13,442 bases of DNA from JBBSJT01 sp041691015 (GTDB taxonomy: Bacteria; Chlamydiota; Chlamydiia; Chlamydiales; Parachlamydiaceae): the NCBI GenBank assembly GCA_041691015.1, contig JBEPVN010000063.1, forward strand, positions 1-13,442, given 5' to 3'. Position 1 is the stretch's first letter, and each line of letters begins with the position of its first letter. Below the pieces are notes generated by a model. The model did no database searches. It was not told the origin of the DNA and worked only from the letters and a program-made list of their open reading frames with translations. The position numbers were made by a program, and so were the translations under genes. Positions 13,434 through 13,442 of the stretch are shown one piece after another.

Positions 13434-13442
13434 TGTTTGCAA

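Overview
The window (about 35-37% G+C by eye) looks like chromosome from a member of the Chlamydiota, most likely an amoeba-associated 'environmental' chlamydia (Parachlamydiales-like). The evidence is a methionine aminopeptidase with an N-terminal SEC-C zinc motif, a glucose-6-phosphate isomerase of the chlamydial type, and a complete aconitase, which classical Chlamydia with a truncated TCA cycle lack. A lysine-rich, histone-like peptide and coiled-coil proteins of the kind common in these hosts' effector repertoires fit the same picture. The assignment is inferred from protein character only; no rRNA or marker gene was available.

Layout. Positions 1-1338 hold two plus-strand coiled-coil proteins: the 3' end of a repeat-rich one, and a complete one with a single membrane segment and its own strong promoter. 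Both end in a similar F-N-(G)-M-F-G tail. A terminator at about 1377-1416 separates them from map, read on the minus strand. A divergent AT-rich region of about 190 bp leads to trmB and an unrecognised 291-residue protein joined by an ATGA overlap. Next comes a roughly 180-bp gap holding the first 34 codons of a dead IS200/RAYT-type transposase. A second operon follows: pgi, a Cys-containing protein of 172 residues, and a Xer-type tyrosine recombinase, all overlapping. From 7191 to 7938 on the minus strand lie small genes: a disordered acidic orphan, a 21-residue lysine-rich microprotein with an excellent ribosome binding site, and a 64-residue DUF2892-type membrane protein. From 7997 a two-gene operon runs forward, an ATP-grasp ligase and aconitase. 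It is followed by a signal-peptide-bearing glycosyltransferase with a TPR-like tail and a REP-like hairpin at the window edge.

How the genes work together. Most of the window is housekeeping: protein N-terminal processing, tRNA m7G46 methylation, glycolysis/gluconeogenesis, chromosome dimer resolution and the TCA cycle. The accessory and less explained parts are the coiled-coil pair, the small-gene cluster at 7.2-7.9 kb, the exported glycosyltransferase, and the mobile-element traces. I see no convincing new multi-gene system such as a defence island, secretion locus or CRISPR. The most worthwhile leads are the lysine-rich microprotein, the shared C-terminal tail of the coiled-coil pair, and the signal peptide on the glycosyltransferase.
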